64,000 bases of DNA from Tragulus kanchil (GCA_022376925.1 JAIOJX010000003.1:41401874-41465873); one strand, 5' to 3'; shown: positions 12,696-23,618, numbered from the stretch's first letter. Notes: a model not told the origin generated them from the sequence alone. Made by a program: numbers and translations.

Positions 12696-13047
12696 GAAAT
12701 GGTGCATCACAAAACATATTTCCGATTATATATATATTCCTACATTTGAAGAATAAATCATATTTATGAATTTATGAATAAATTCATTGTATCATTTTTT
12801 ACTTCATAAATCACTCAGTGTCTGTCATTTGGGAATCACCATTTTATTTTTTGTCCTTTAGTAGAATGTTTAGTGTGATAATATTAATAAGCTGAAATTC
12901 GGTGGGGTGAATTTTCATCCTGTAGAGCTGTAGAAGAAATTTTAAGATAGGTCAAGCACACGTTTACCCATTACACAAAATCTAATAGCCCTAAAGGTCT
13001 CTTCTCTGTATTAAAAAAAGTATTGAGTTGTACAATGAATCAAGAAA

Positions 13048-13064
13048 ACACACACACACACATA
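13048..13064. repeat. (AC)n microsatellite
   Basis: About eight AC units, followed at 13086 by a 12-base poly-A. Both recur at 14208 and 14246 through D6. Confidence 0.9.
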
Positions 13065-13149
13065 CCCATAACTGTTTTTTCTGTAAAAAAAAAAAAGAAA
13101 GAACCTAGTTATAGAGGAAAGTTCAAGATTTGACTAGGCTGAATAACCC

Positions 13150-13290
13150 AGGCTTGGTAACCAGCCCTGTGACTTACTAGCCATGTGTGTCTTAGGCAGA
13201 TAAATCAGGTTTGCTGATCTTCAGATTCTTTATCTATCAAATGGCGATAACACATAGTAACAACTTCATAGGATGGTAGATCCTCTAAAT
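13150..13290 (+). repeat. MIR SINE
   Basis: Diverged sense MIR core ('gtgacttactagccatgtg', then 'atctatcaaatggcgataa'), ending in the '...cttcataggatggt' portion. Confidence 0.75.
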
Positions 13291-13500
13291 AAAAGTATCT
13301 GAAGTGTGGGGCTCTGCTGATTTTTCCCTCTCTCCACTTACTCTCTTTTACCCAATACTTCCACACAAAAGCACGTCTCTGTGACTGATGAAAAAAGAAA
13401 GCACCACTTGAGGTATTGTTTTTGTCGATGTTGTTGCTTGCCTTCATTGAGAAGCCATTTTGCTTGGACAATATTAAGCCATGTTTTAGAAATAGGTTTT

Positions 13501-13855
13501 GCTCTGTGGTGACCGAAAAGGGAAGGAAATTGAATAGTGGATACATATATATGTATGACCGATTTCACTTTGCTGTACACCAAGAAACTAACACAATGTT
13601 GTAAAACAACTTTGTGTTCAGTCACTCAGTTGTGTCCAACTCTTTGCAACCCCATGGACAGTAGCCCACCAAGCATCTCTATCCATGGAATTTTTCAGGC
13701 AAGAATACTGATGTGGGATGCCATTTTCTCCTCTATGGTATCTTGCCAACACAGCAATCAAACTTGTGTTTCCTGCATTGGCAGGTGGGTTCTTTGTCAC
13801 TGCACTACCTGGGAAGCCCAAAGTAACTATGCTCCAATAAAAATTAATTTAGAAC
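13501..13855 (+). mobile_element. L1 3' UTR end (D6 copy)
   Basis: Third occurrence of the L1 tail, beginning mid-3' UTR at the D6 junction. It carries the same variant near 13520 as the second copy, so it derives from that one. Confidence 0.9.
13609..13821 (-). mobile_element. Bov-tA SINE (D6 copy)
   Basis: Third copy of the nested SINE, identical to 12449-12661. Confidence 0.92.
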
Positions 13856-14308
13856 GAAATGGTGCATCACAAAACATATTTCCGATTATATATATATTCC
13901 TACATTTGAAGAATAAATCATATTTATGAATTTATGAATAAATTCATTGTATCATTTTTTACTTCATAAATCACTCAGTGTCTGTCATTTGGGAATCACC
14001 ATTTTATTTTTTGTCCTTTAGTAGAATGTTTAGTGTGATAATATTAATAAGCTGAAATTCGGTGGGGTGAATTTTCATCCTGTAGAGCTGTAGAAGAAAT
14101 TTTAAGATAGGTCAAGCACACGTTTACCCATTACACAAAATCTAATAGCCCTAAAGGTCTCTTCTCTGTATTAAAAAAAGTATTGAGTTGTACAATGAAT
14201 CAAGAAAACACACACACACACATACCCATAACTGTTTTTTCTGTAAAAAAAAAAAAGAAAGAACCTAGTTATAGAGGAAAGTTCAAGATTTGACTAGGCT
14301 GAATAACC

Positions 14309-14449
14309 CAGGCTTGGTAACCAGCCCTGTGACTTACTAGCCATGTGTGTCTTAGGCAGATAAATCAGGTTTGCTGATCTTCAGATTCTTTATCTATCAA
14401 ATGGCGATAACACATAGTAACAACTTCATAGGATGGTAGATCCTCTAAA
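14309..14449 (+). repeat. MIR SINE (D6 copy)
   Basis: Second copy of the MIR at 13150-13290. Confidence 0.75.
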
Positions 14450-14609
14450 TAAAAGTATCTGAAGTGTGGGGCTCTGCTGATTTTTCCCTCTCTCCACTTA
14501 CTCTCTTTTACCCAATACTTCCACACAAAAGCACGTCTCTGTGACTGATGAAAAAGAAAGCACCACTTGAGGTATTGTTTTTGTCGATGTTGTTGCTTGC
14601 CTTCATTGA

Positions 14610-15570
14610 AATGTCTGATTTTTTATTTGCAATATGAGAAGCCATGTCTTGCTTCAGGACAATAGGCTTTTAAGAAAATATTGAAATAAGTTGGTATGTA
14701 CACACTTGACCCAACTCGCTGTCCCGCTCTCGGTTTAGATTGGTTCCTAATTTTTACCAGTGACCTTTTATTCAACATAAGAGTGAATAAGCCCTGGACT
14801 TTCCCAGATTAAAGACACACATAAACCTGGAAGCAACGAGCACAAAATATCACTGTGTAAACATGATAAAATGCAGAAGTAGATCATTTACATTCAATGA
14901 GTAACAAGGTATTTGCAGGAAATAGCTGCCCTTGACCAGCCCAGTTCTGTCTATACAGCTTATACTTTCACTTTATTGATGCATATACATAAACATTTCT
15001 TGTTTCATTGTGCCCTGATTCAGCATTCAGCACACAAAGGGCTATATTGTATAGCTGTGGGCTGTGCAGCTCAATTTTCAGGGAAATTGTGATCCTATCC
15101 TTCCCCATAGGTTGGCATCTGCTATGAAGGTCTACATCTCTGGGACTTTCAGTTAGCATCATAATCTGTTGCTTATAGGCCAATCATCCACAAATAAGCC
15201 TTCCCATACTTCTGTTCCCTCAGGCCACTTTTGGGAAGTTTTCATGGCTTAGTAATGCAGTTATTGTTCTGGAGAAATAAGTGAAACTATTGTCCACAGG
15301 AGTAAAGATGTATGAGGATGGCAGGGAAGGAGTGGATATGGAAACAGTTTCTGGTTTTGCTCCTGAATAATCAAGAGTTCAGTATAAAATGCAAAGATTC
15401 AGAGCAGACCAAGCTTATATATGAAAACACATTTTGTCAGCAAAGATGGCACCACACTCTACCCAACAAGTGTACATGGAATCTAGAAACAACCTCTTTG
15501 CTCTTAACTCCCACTCATGGAACCCTTACTTTGTACCAGGTATTTTACTGCATGCCTCAATGGTGTTGTG
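14610..15570. other. Unassigned single-copy sequence
   Basis: No gene or clear repeat seen. Short frames (14968-15183 minus, 15312-15578 plus) have no recognised features. Confidence 0.5.
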
Positions 15571-15574
15571 TTGT

Positions 15575-16015
15575 TTAAGCCTTCCATATCCTGGGAGGAA
15601 AGCATTAAGAGGTAAGGACGGGGCTTCCCTGGTGGGCCAGTGGGTAGAGAGTTCACCTTGCAGTGCAAGGGGAACTGGTTCGATTCCTGGCCCGGGAAGA
15701 TCACTCGTGCTGCGGAGCAGCTGGACCGGTGTGTCCAATTACGAGCCAGCACTCATGAGCACGTGTGCCCAGAGCCAGTGCTCTGCAACGAGGGAGGTCA
15801 CTGCAATGGGAGGCCCACACAGGCCAAAGAATAAAGACGGATGAAAATAAATAAATAAATAAATAACCAAGAAAAGGGTCCAAAATTTAACAAACAAACA
15901 AACAAAAATAAAATAAATAAATAAGGAGGTAAGGACAGCAAGGCTTAAAGTTAAGCAACTGCCCAGAGACACATCATGAGTAAGTAGCGAAGATGAAATC
16001 TTCTGCCCCCAACCC
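15575..16015 (-). repeat. MIR-like element split by SINE A
   Basis: The antisense MIR 3' side is at about 15575-15619. The remainder, with 'taagcaactgcccagagac', resumes at 15926-16015 after the SINE insertion. Copied at 16664-17104. Confidence 0.5.
15620..15925 (+). mobile_element. CHR-related SINE, copy A
   Basis: A tRNA-like head ('gggcttccctggtgg') with a Pol III B box (GGTTCGATTCC at 15677-15687) is followed by the body with 'gctggaccggtgtgtccaatt' and the 3' module near 15820-15850, then an AAAT/AAAC-rich tail. It is flanked by an 11-bp target duplication GAGGTAAGGAC (15609-15619 and 15926-15936). It belongs to the distinctive family discussed in the findings. Confidence 0.92.
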
Positions 16016-16375
16016 AGCTCTTAATCACATTGTTGCTGTATATAAGCATCATGCTAATCCGATCTTTGTCAGAACCCACACCCCAGTGCCAGTGAAAAAC
16101 AGCTCATTTTATACATTGTCCAATCCTTGTTCAGCAGTAAATCAATAATGTTAACCGAGTCTCCCTAATTTTATTTTCCCCCAATTTTTCTACATCTGTA
16201 GAATTTTCTAATTTTTTTGTGGGGGCTTTTAAATGGAAAGAGTTTCTTTGAGAAGTAATTATAAAACTTCTATAGATATTTTTTCAGGAGGTATGACCAT
16301 CAATGGAAGTAGCATATATAGACAGCATAATCTCTGCCTAATACATATTATTCAACAAATGCTTATTGAGCACCC

Positions 16376-16612
16376 CCCTTTTTTATTTTGGCCTCTTTCA
16401 TTGTTTTTTTTTTAATTTATTTTCATCCATCTTGATTCTTTGGCCTGTGTGGGTCTCCCATTCCTGTGACCTCTCTCGTTGGAGAGCACCGGCGCTGGGA
16501 GCATGCACTCCAGTGTCCTGGCTCATAATTGGATACACCAGTCTAGCCGCTCCATGGCACGTGGGATCCTTCCAGATCAGGGTTTGAACTGGTGCCCCTT
16601 GCACTGCAAGAT
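16376..16612 (-). mobile_element. CHR-related SINE, copy B, truncated by D7 junction
   Basis: The left part of the SINE at 17465-17735. The tRNA-like head is missing because copy 1 of D7 stops here, not because of retrotransposition. Confidence 0.88.
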
Positions 16613-16708
16613 TTTTACTTTGTACCAGGTATTTTACTGCATGCCTCAATGGTGTTGTGTTGTTTAAGCCTTCCATATCCTGGGAGGAAAGCATTAAGAG
16701 GTAAGGAC

Positions 16709-17014
16709 GGGGCTTCCCTGGTGGGCCAGTGGGTAGAGAGTTCACCTTGCAGTGCAAGGGGAACTGGTTCGATTCCTGGCCCGGGAAGATCACTCGTGCT
16801 GCGGAGCAGCTGGACCGGTGTGTCCAATTACGAGCCAGCACTCATGAGCACGTGTGCCCAGAGCCAGTGCTCTGCAACGAGGGAGGTCACTGCAATGGGA
16901 GGCCCACACAGGCCAAAGAATAAAGACGGATGAAAATAAATAAATAAATAAATAACCAAGAAAAGGGTCCAAAATTTAACAAACAAACAAACAAAAATAA
17001 AATAAATAAATAAG
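16709..17014 (+). mobile_element. CHR-related SINE, copy A (D7 copy)
   Basis: Repeat of 15620-15925 with its target duplications at 16698-16708 and 17015-17025. Confidence 0.92.
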
Positions 17015-17464
17015 GAGGTAAGGACAGCAAGGCTTAAAGTTAAGCAACTGCCCAGAGACACATCATGAGTAAGTAGCGAAGATGAAATCTTCTGCCCCCA
17101 ACCCAGCTCTTAATCACATTGTTGCTGTATATAAGCATCATGCTAATCCGATCTTTGTCAGAACCCACACCCCAGTGCCAGTGAAAAACAGCTCATTTTA
17201 TACATTGTCCAATCCTTGTTCAGCAGTAAATCAATAATGTTAACCGAGTCTCCCTAATTTTATTTTCCCCCAATTTTTCTACATCTGTAGAATTTTCTAA
17301 TTTTTTTGTGGGGGCTTTTAAATGGAAAGAGTTTCTTTGAGAAGTAATTATAAAACTTCTATAGATATTTTTTCAGGAGGTATGACCATCAATGGAAGTA
17401 GCATATATAGACAGCATAATCTCTGCCTAATACATATTATTCAACAAATGCTTATTGAGCACCC

Positions 17465-17735
17465 CCCTTTTTTATTTTGGCCTCTTTCATTGTTTTTTTT
17501 TTAATTTATTTTCATCCATCTTGATTCTTTGGCCTGTGTGGGTCTCCCATTCCTGTGACCTCTCTCGTTGGAGAGCACCGGCGCTGGGAGCATGCACTCC
17601 AGTGTCCTGGCTCATAATTGGATACACCAGTCTAGCCGCTCCATGGCACGTGGGATCCTTCCAGATCAGGGTTTGAACTGGTGCCCCTTGCACTGCAAGA
17701 TGGACTCTTTACCCACTGGACCACCAGAGAAGCCC
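17465..17735 (-). mobile_element. CHR-related SINE, copy B
   Basis: Antisense element running from the T-rich tail to 'ccagagaagccct', flanked by TGAGCACCC (17456-17464 and 17736-17744). The central palindrome region has decayed to GAGCATGCACTCC. The base 17701 inside it is both the end of D7 and the start of D8. Confidence 0.9.
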
Positions 17736-17744
17736 TGAGCACCC

Positions 17745-18871
17745 ATTTTTGTGTGAGGTCATATTGGATAAAACAGTGTCTGTGGCTGGCACTTCACTTA
17801 GAATGATTGCTAGGAAGAAGGCGGAATGTGGTTGATATAGTTTTAAGTCTGTCCTTTGAAGTGACAAGGAAACTTCCAGGTGACATTGTCCAAAGGTGGT
17901 TTGAACTCCTTGTATAAATTTAGACCTCAGTGAAAAGGGCAGAACTGAAGATACAGAATCAGGAATCTCTGTTTTATAGAGTATGCAAACAGGCCAAGAT
18001 AGAACCATGGGGAAAATCAAGGAATTTTGCCATTCAATGGAGGAAAAAAAAGGATGTTTATGAGTGAGACTGAGAAAGAGCAAGTTGATTACCAGACAGA
18101 GCATGGAAGAATATTGAGCTGCAGACACTAGTGTTCAAGGTAGACACAAAAGTTCATGGAAGAGAATGCTCCAGAAGTACAGGAAAGTGTTCAGGGAATT
18201 GAGATGCTGCAGTCTAATTAAATAATATATATTGGAGTGGTTAGACTTGGAGCAGAGGTGAGGAATGAATGGTTTGAGGTTGTAGGGTGAACAGGATAGA
18301 CAATCCTTCCATGATGATCATCTGTGAAGGGTTGAGACTAAAAGGGACTTTGCAATTTTTTTCCTTGTTAGCATAAAGGAGATATCAAACCTATGGCAGT
18401 CATTGTATTAAGGCTTATTGCAGTCGTATTCAGGAACAGGCTCATACCAGCCGCTGAGAGAGGACTGAATTCATCACTTCCCAACTCTATGTTAAGAAAC
18501 ATCACATTGGTGATGTAAAATTTGATACGGTGGGATATATTCACCAGAAATTGACAAATGTTATACATTAATGTTTCTTCCCCCTGGAGTGCCAGTTAAA
18601 CATTTACTAGTATGCAACTGCCTTTAGTAAAATCTTAGAATCTACAATGGACTTTTTCATGGTTTTGGATTGCTCAGCATCTAAAACCCTCCTTGCTGTT
18701 TGGGGAGTTAATGATTTCAAAAGTTCTGGTGAGGAATGGAACTCTTCTTCCACTTCCAAAGCTGAAAGATCCATGGCCCTAGCAGCCATGATTAAGACAC
18801 ATGAAACTGCTTTCTGGATTTTAATTCTAGTGATATGAATTTTTAAAGGACAGTGAAATCATATGAAGGAT
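17745..18871. other. Unassigned sequence (D8 copy 1)
   Basis: No confident repeat. The purine-rich stretch 18170-18300 looks like the body of an ancient L2-like repeat but is too diverged to call. It includes the small minus-strand frame listed separately. Confidence 0.4.
18607..18789 (-). other. Small open frame of unknown nature (60 codons)
   Basis: A minus-strand frame with a favourable start context (AATCATGG), an acidic N-terminal half (LEVEEEF motif) and a basic C-terminal half. The copy at 19778-20125 extends upstream to 115 codons only because a homopolymer indel shifts the frame. No family recognised. It could be an exon remnant, an old transposon piece or chance. Confidence 0.15.
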
Positions 18872-18906
18872 GGACTCTTTACCCACTGGACCACCAGAGA
18901 AGCCCT
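18872..18906 (-). mobile_element. Head fragment of SINE B (D8 copy)
   Basis: The first 35 bases of the D8 second copy repeat 17701-17735, the tRNA-like head of SINE B. No 3' part is present, which retrotransposition would not produce. Confidence 0.9.
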
Positions 18907-20054
18907 GAGCACCCATTTTTGTGTGAGGTCATATTGGATAAAACAGTGTCTGTGGCTGGCACTTCACTTAGAATGATTGCTAGGAAGAAGGCGGAATGTG
19001 GTTGATATAGTTTTAAGTCTGTCCTTTGAAGTGACAAGGAAACTTCCAGGTGACATTGTCCAAAGGTGGTTTGAACTCCTTGTATAAATTTAGACCTCAG
19101 TGAAAAGGGCAGAACTGAAGATACAGAATCAGGAATCTCTGTTTTATAGAGTATGCAAACAGGCCAAGATAGAACCATGGGGAAAATCAAGGAATTTTGC
19201 CATTCAAGGGGAGGAAAAAAAAGGATGTTTATGAGTGAGACTGAGAAAGAGCAAGTTGATTACCAGACAGAGCATGGAAGAATATTGAGCTGCAGACACT
19301 AGTGTTCAAGGTAGACACAAAAGTTCATGGAAGAGAATGCTCCAGAAGTACAGGAAAGTGTTCAGGGAATTGAGATGCTGCAGTCTAATTAAATAATATA
19401 TATTGGAGTGGTTAGACTTGGAGCAGAGGTGAGGAATGAATGGTTTGAGGTTGTAGGGTGAACAGGATAGACAATCCTTCCATGATGATCATCTGTGAAG
19501 GGTTGAGACTAAAAGGGACTTTGCAATTTTTTTCCTTGTTAGCATAAAGGAGATATCAAACCTATGGCAGTCATTGTATTAAGGCTTATTGCAGTCGTAT
19601 TCAGGAACAGGCTCATACCAGCCGCTGAGAGAGGACTGAATTCATCACTTCCCAACTCTATGTTAAGAAACATCACATTGGTGATGTAAAATTTGATACG
19701 GTGGGATATATTCACCAGAAATTGACAAATGTTATACATTAATGTTTCTTCCCCCTGGAGTGCCAGTTAAACATTTACTAGTATGCAACTGCCTTTAGTA
19801 AAATCTTAGAATCTACAATGGACTTTTTCATGGTTTTGGATTGCTCAGCATCTAAAACCCTCCTTGCTGTTTGGGGAGTTAATGATTTCAAAAGTTCTGG
19901 TGAGGAATGGAACTCTTCTTCCACTTCCAAAGCTGAAAGATCCATGGCCCTAGCAGCCATGATTAAGACACATGAAACTGCTTTCTGGATTTTAATTCTA
20001 GTGATATGAATTTTTAAAAAGGACAGTGAAATCATATGAAGGAGGAAAAGCCTA

Positions 20055-20100
20055 AAAGATTGATGAAAATGAATAAATGAAAGACCAATAGAAGTGGCCA
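20055..20100 (+). mobile_element. Isolated 3' end of the CHR-related SINE (copy C)
   Basis: Only the terminal module of the SINE family is present ('gatgaaaatgaataaatgaa', then 'agaccaatagaagtggcc'), followed by an A-rich stretch. No head or body lies upstream, so this is an extreme 5' truncation or a tail-only unit. Confidence 0.7.
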
Positions 20101-20148
20101 AAAAATAAATATTAAGAAAAAACAACTAGTGACACACTTGGGAAGAGA

Positions 20149-21174
20149 CTTTTTGTGGTTGTTGTTCAGTGGACAAGTTGTGTCCAACTCTTTGTGGCCC
20201 CGTGGATTGCAGTAGGCCAGGCTTCCCTGTTCCTCACCATCTCTCAGAGTTTGCTCAAGTGCATGTCCATTGAATTGGTGATGTTATCCCACCATCTCAT
20301 CCTCTGTTGACTTCTTCTCCTTCTGCCTTCAGTCTTTCCCAGCATCAGGGTCTTTTACAGTGAGTCAGCTGTTCAAATCAGGTGACCAAAGTGTTGGAGT
20401 TTCAGCATCAGCATTAGCTCTTCCAAAGAGATTTCAAGGTTGGTTTCCTTTAAGATTGTCTGCTTTGATCTCCTTGCTTTCCAAGGACTCTCAAGAATCT
20501 TCTCCAGTATCACAATTTGAAAGCGTTAGTCTTTGGCACTCTGCTTTCTTTGTTGTCCAGCTCTTGCATCTGTACATGACTACTGCAAAGACCATAACTT
20601 GACTATACAGACCTTTGTTGGCAAAGTGATGTCTTTGCTTTTTAATACACTGTCCAGATTTGTCATAGCTTTTCTTCCAAAAAGTAATTGTCCTCTAATT
20701 TCATGGCTGCAGTAACCATCCACGGTGATTTTTAGAGCCCCAAAAGAGTAATTCTCCCACTACTTCCATTTTTTCCCTTCTGTTTGCAATGAAGTAATGT
20801 GACCAGATGGCATGATCTTAGTTTTTTTAATATTGAGTTTTAAGCTGGTTTTTTTTTTTCACTCTTCTCCTTTACCCTCATCAAGAGGTTCTTTAGTTCC
20901 TCTTCACTTTATGCCATTAGAGTGGTATCATCCTTATATCTGAGGTTGTTGATATTTCTCCCAGTAATCTTTGTTCCAGCTTGTAATTTATACAGCCCAA
21001 CATTTTGCATGATGAGCTCTGCATAGAAGTTAAATAAGCGGGATGCCAATAAACATCTTTGTTGTACTCCTTTCTCACTTTTGAACCAGTCAGTTGTTCC
21101 ATTCAGGGCTCTAACTGTTGCTTATTGACCCGCATACAGGTTTCTCAGAGACAGGTAAGATGGTCAAAATAAAC
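20149..21174 (-). mobile_element. BovB (RTE) LINE, 5'-truncated, inserted in old L1
   Basis: Antisense BovB 3' portion of about 1.0 kb. It starts with the BovA-like 3' end ('gttgttgttcagtgg') and runs into the reverse-transcriptase C-terminal region. Frames are broken. It is flanked by a 10-bp perfect target duplication TGGGAAGAGA (20139-20148 and 21175-21184). Confidence 0.9.
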
Positions 21175-21184
21175 TGGGAAGAGA

Positions 21185-21560
21185 TACTTTGCACATATAG
21201 AGAAAAAATATTATTACACAGAATTTATTTTGAACCTCACCAATAAATCAATAATAAGAAGAGAAATCATCAACAGAGAAATAGATAAGAGATATGAACA
21301 GGTAATTTATAGAAGAAAGAACCAGAATGGAAAAATACGCAAAAGGATGATCCAGCTTGCTATTAACTAGGATACATCAAAAGAAAAATAATTTGAAATA
21401 CAATTTCACACTGGGATTGGGAAAAATGAAAAAGTCTGACAATACCACATGGTAGCAAGCAAGTAGAAAAATATCTTACCATGCTGATAGGACGGAAAAT
21501 AGGTACAGTTACATTGGGGAATAATTCTGCAATATGCAATAACATATCAAGTGTACATAC
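21185..21560 (+). mobile_element. Old L1 ORF2 3' fragment
   Basis: A-rich, diverged sense L1 sequence resembling the ORF2 region just before the 3' UTR. Its upstream continuation is 20101-20148, on the other side of the BovB insertion. Confidence 0.6.
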
Positions 21561-21589
21561 CTTCCTATTCAGACTTTATTCTAGAGCTG

Positions 21590-21985
21590 TAGTTCTCAAA
21601 AGCTGCTCATTTGGATTATCTGCAAGGTTTTTTTTCGGGGCGGGGGGGCGAGTTAGGGAGGGAGGGGAGCGGGCGAGCCACTTCTATTGGTCTTTCATTT
21701 ATCTATTTTCATCCATCTTTGTTCTTTGGCCTGTGTGGGCCTTCCATCGCAGTGGCCTCTGTTGTCGCCGAGCTCCGGCTCAGTAATTGGACACATTGGT
21801 CCAGCTGCTCCGCGACATGTGGGATCTTCCCAGGCCAGGGATCGAACCAGTGACCATTGCACTGCAAGGCGGTGTCCTTATCCACTGGACCACCAGAGAA
21901 GCCCTCTGCAAGGCTTTTCAGAAACAGTCTTGGAGATTTTATCTTAATAATTCTGGGATAGGACCCTTGAGGACCATTGCCCCAG
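21590..21985 (+). mobile_element. MER5A (hAT-Charlie non-autonomous) split by SINE D
   Basis: The left part ('gctgtagttctcaaaagctg') and the right part ('ttcagaaacagtcttggag...') together read as a diverged MER5A. A SINE sits between them. Confidence 0.65.
21628..21904 (-). mobile_element. CHR-related SINE, copy D, with C-rich 3' module
   Basis: Antisense SINE. The left end is the G-rich complement of a C-rich tail (21634-21675), then 'gccacttctattggtctttc', the body, and the head ending 'ccaccagagaagccc'. It is flanked by TCTGCAAGG (21619-21627 and 21905-21913). Confidence 0.92.
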
Positions 21986-22397
21986 AGAAATGGTCACTGT
22001 GTGTGCAAGGTGACAGGGAAATGTATTGAGGAGTAAAAATGTGGTAACAAACTAAACGATTATCAACAAGGGAACTTCTAAATAAATAGTGATGTATGTG
22101 TTTACAAATATAATATGTATATATGTGTACACAGATACACACATCAGAGAAAAGAGAGCTGAAGCATGTTTACTTGTTAATGGGAAAAATGGAAATATAA
22201 CAGGAAATAAACCTGACTCCATGTTGAATAGCTTCCTTTAGCTCTAACTTTTGTGCTTTGTTGCCCGTGCTTAGTCATGCTAGCCCTACATCTTTTGTAA
22301 AAGAATGTTTCCTCTAGCCTGAAATGTACATGATAGTCCATTCCTGAGGCTCTGATCTTGAAAAGTATAACACTTTTCCATTCATATAGCAATAAAA

Positions 22398-22493
22398 GAT
22401 CCCTTCTCCAGGGGATCTTCCCAACCCAGGGATTGAACCTGGGTCTCCCAGATTGCAAGCAGATTCTTTACCATCTGAGGCACCAGGGAAGCC
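22398..22493 (-). mobile_element. Bov-tA tRNA-like head fragment
   Basis: Antisense Bov-tA 5' part only ('ggggatcttcccaaccc' to 'accagggaagcccaggg'), lacking the 3' BovA part. Confidence 0.85.
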
Positions 22494-22502
22494 CAGGGAT
22501 AA

Positions 22503-22613
22503 AACATTGCAGAACGAGAATAACATTTCTTCTGTTGGAGGTTTATAGGAATATGATGACCAGGCTTACATGGACAGCTGCAAGAACAAAGGATTCTGGC
22601 ACCAAGACGTTTA
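22503..22613 (+). mobile_element. ERV LTR 5' part (cut by D9 junction)
   Basis: First 111 bases of the LTR seen in full at 23628-23945. It is truncated by the duplication junction. Confidence 0.7.
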
Positions 22614-22752
22614 AAAAAGCATACCCCCAAAAACTTCTAGGGATCCTAATTCTGCAATATGCAATAACATATCAAGTGTACATACCTTCCTATTCAGACT
22701 TTATTCTAGAGCTGTAGTTCTCAAAAGCTGCTCATTTGGATTATCTGCAAGG

Positions 22753-23029
22753 TTTTTTTTCGGGGCGGGGGGGCGAGTTAGGGAGGGAGGGGAGCGGGCG
22801 AGCCACTTCTATTGGTCTTTCATTTATCTATTTTCATCCATCTTTGTTCTTTGGCCTGTGTGGGCCTTCCATCGCAGTGGCCTCTGTTGTCGCCGAGCTC
22901 CGGCTCAGTAATTGGACACATTGGTCCAGCTGCTCCGCGACATGTGGGATCTTCCCAGGCCAGGGATCGAACCAGTGACCATTGCACTGCAAGGCGGTGT
23001 CCTTATCCACTGGACCACCAGAGAAGCCC
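22753..23029 (-). mobile_element. CHR-related SINE, copy D (D9 copy)
   Basis: Second copy of 21628-21904, including its flanking target duplications. Confidence 0.92.
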
Positions 23030-23522
23030 TCTGCAAGGCTTTTCAGAAACAGTCTTGGAGATTTTATCTTAATAATTCTGGGATAGGACCCTTGAGGACC
23101 ATTGCCCCAGAGAAATGGTCACTGTGTGTGCAAGGTGACAGGGAAATGTATTGAGGAGTAAAAATGTGGTAACAAACTAAACGATTATCAACAAGGGAAC
23201 TTCTAAATAAATAGTGATGTATGTGTTTACAAATATAATATGTATATATGTGTACACAGATACACACATCAGAGAAAAGAGAGCTGAAGCATGTTTACTT
23301 GTTAATGGGAAAAATGGAAATATAACAGGAAATAAACCTGACTCCATGTTGAATAGCTTCCTTTAGCTCTAACTTTTGTGCTTTGTTGCCCGTGCTTAGT
23401 CATGCTAGCCCTACATCTTTTGTAAAAGAATGTTTCCTCTAGCCTGAAATGTACATGATAGTCCATTCCTGAGGCTCTGATCTTGAAAAGTATAACACTT
23501 TTCCATTCATATAGCAATAAAA

Positions 23523-23618
23523 GATCCCTTCTCCAGGGGATCTTCCCAACCCAGGGATTGAACCTGGGTCTCCCAGATTGCAAGCAGATTCTTTACCATC
23601 TGAGGCACCAGGGAAGCC
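23523..23618 (-). mobile_element. Bov-tA head fragment (D9 copy)
   Basis: Second copy of 22398-22493. Confidence 0.85.

Larger units (their letters stand above)
10518..12782. repeat. Direct tandem duplication D5 (~1.13 kb unit)
   Basis: Copy 1 is 10518-11652 and copy 2 is 11653-12782, with an offset of 1135 then 1134. The unit is an L1 3' end with a nested Bov-tA. Both boundaries lie in or next to the L1. Confidence 0.95.
12341..14609. repeat. Direct tandem duplication D6 (~1.16 kb unit)
   Basis: Copy 1 is 12341-13450 and copy 2 is 13501-14609, with an offset of 1160 then 1159. Bases 13451-13500 resemble an error-ridden version of the sequence after 14630. Copy 1 overlaps the second copy of D5, so the L1/SINE stretch occurs three times. 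Confidence 0.95.
15526..17701. repeat. Direct tandem duplication D7 (1089 bp unit)
   Basis: Copy 1 is 15526-16612 and copy 2 is 16615-17701, with a constant offset of 1089. Copy 1 stops inside a minus-strand SINE. The second copy ends at the base where the next duplication begins. Confidence 0.96.
17701..20043. repeat. Direct tandem duplication D8 (~1.17 kb unit)
   Basis: Copy 1 is 17701-18871 and copy 2 is 18872-20043, with an offset of 1171-1172. Differences include a small change near 18036/19208 and two extra A in a run at about 20018. The unit starts inside a SINE. Confidence 0.96.

Noticed and set aside
15677..15687. Pol III B box as evidence of a tRNA gene
   Set aside because: It sits in the tRNA-derived head of a SINE. 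No complete cloverleaf is present here or at the other SINE heads.
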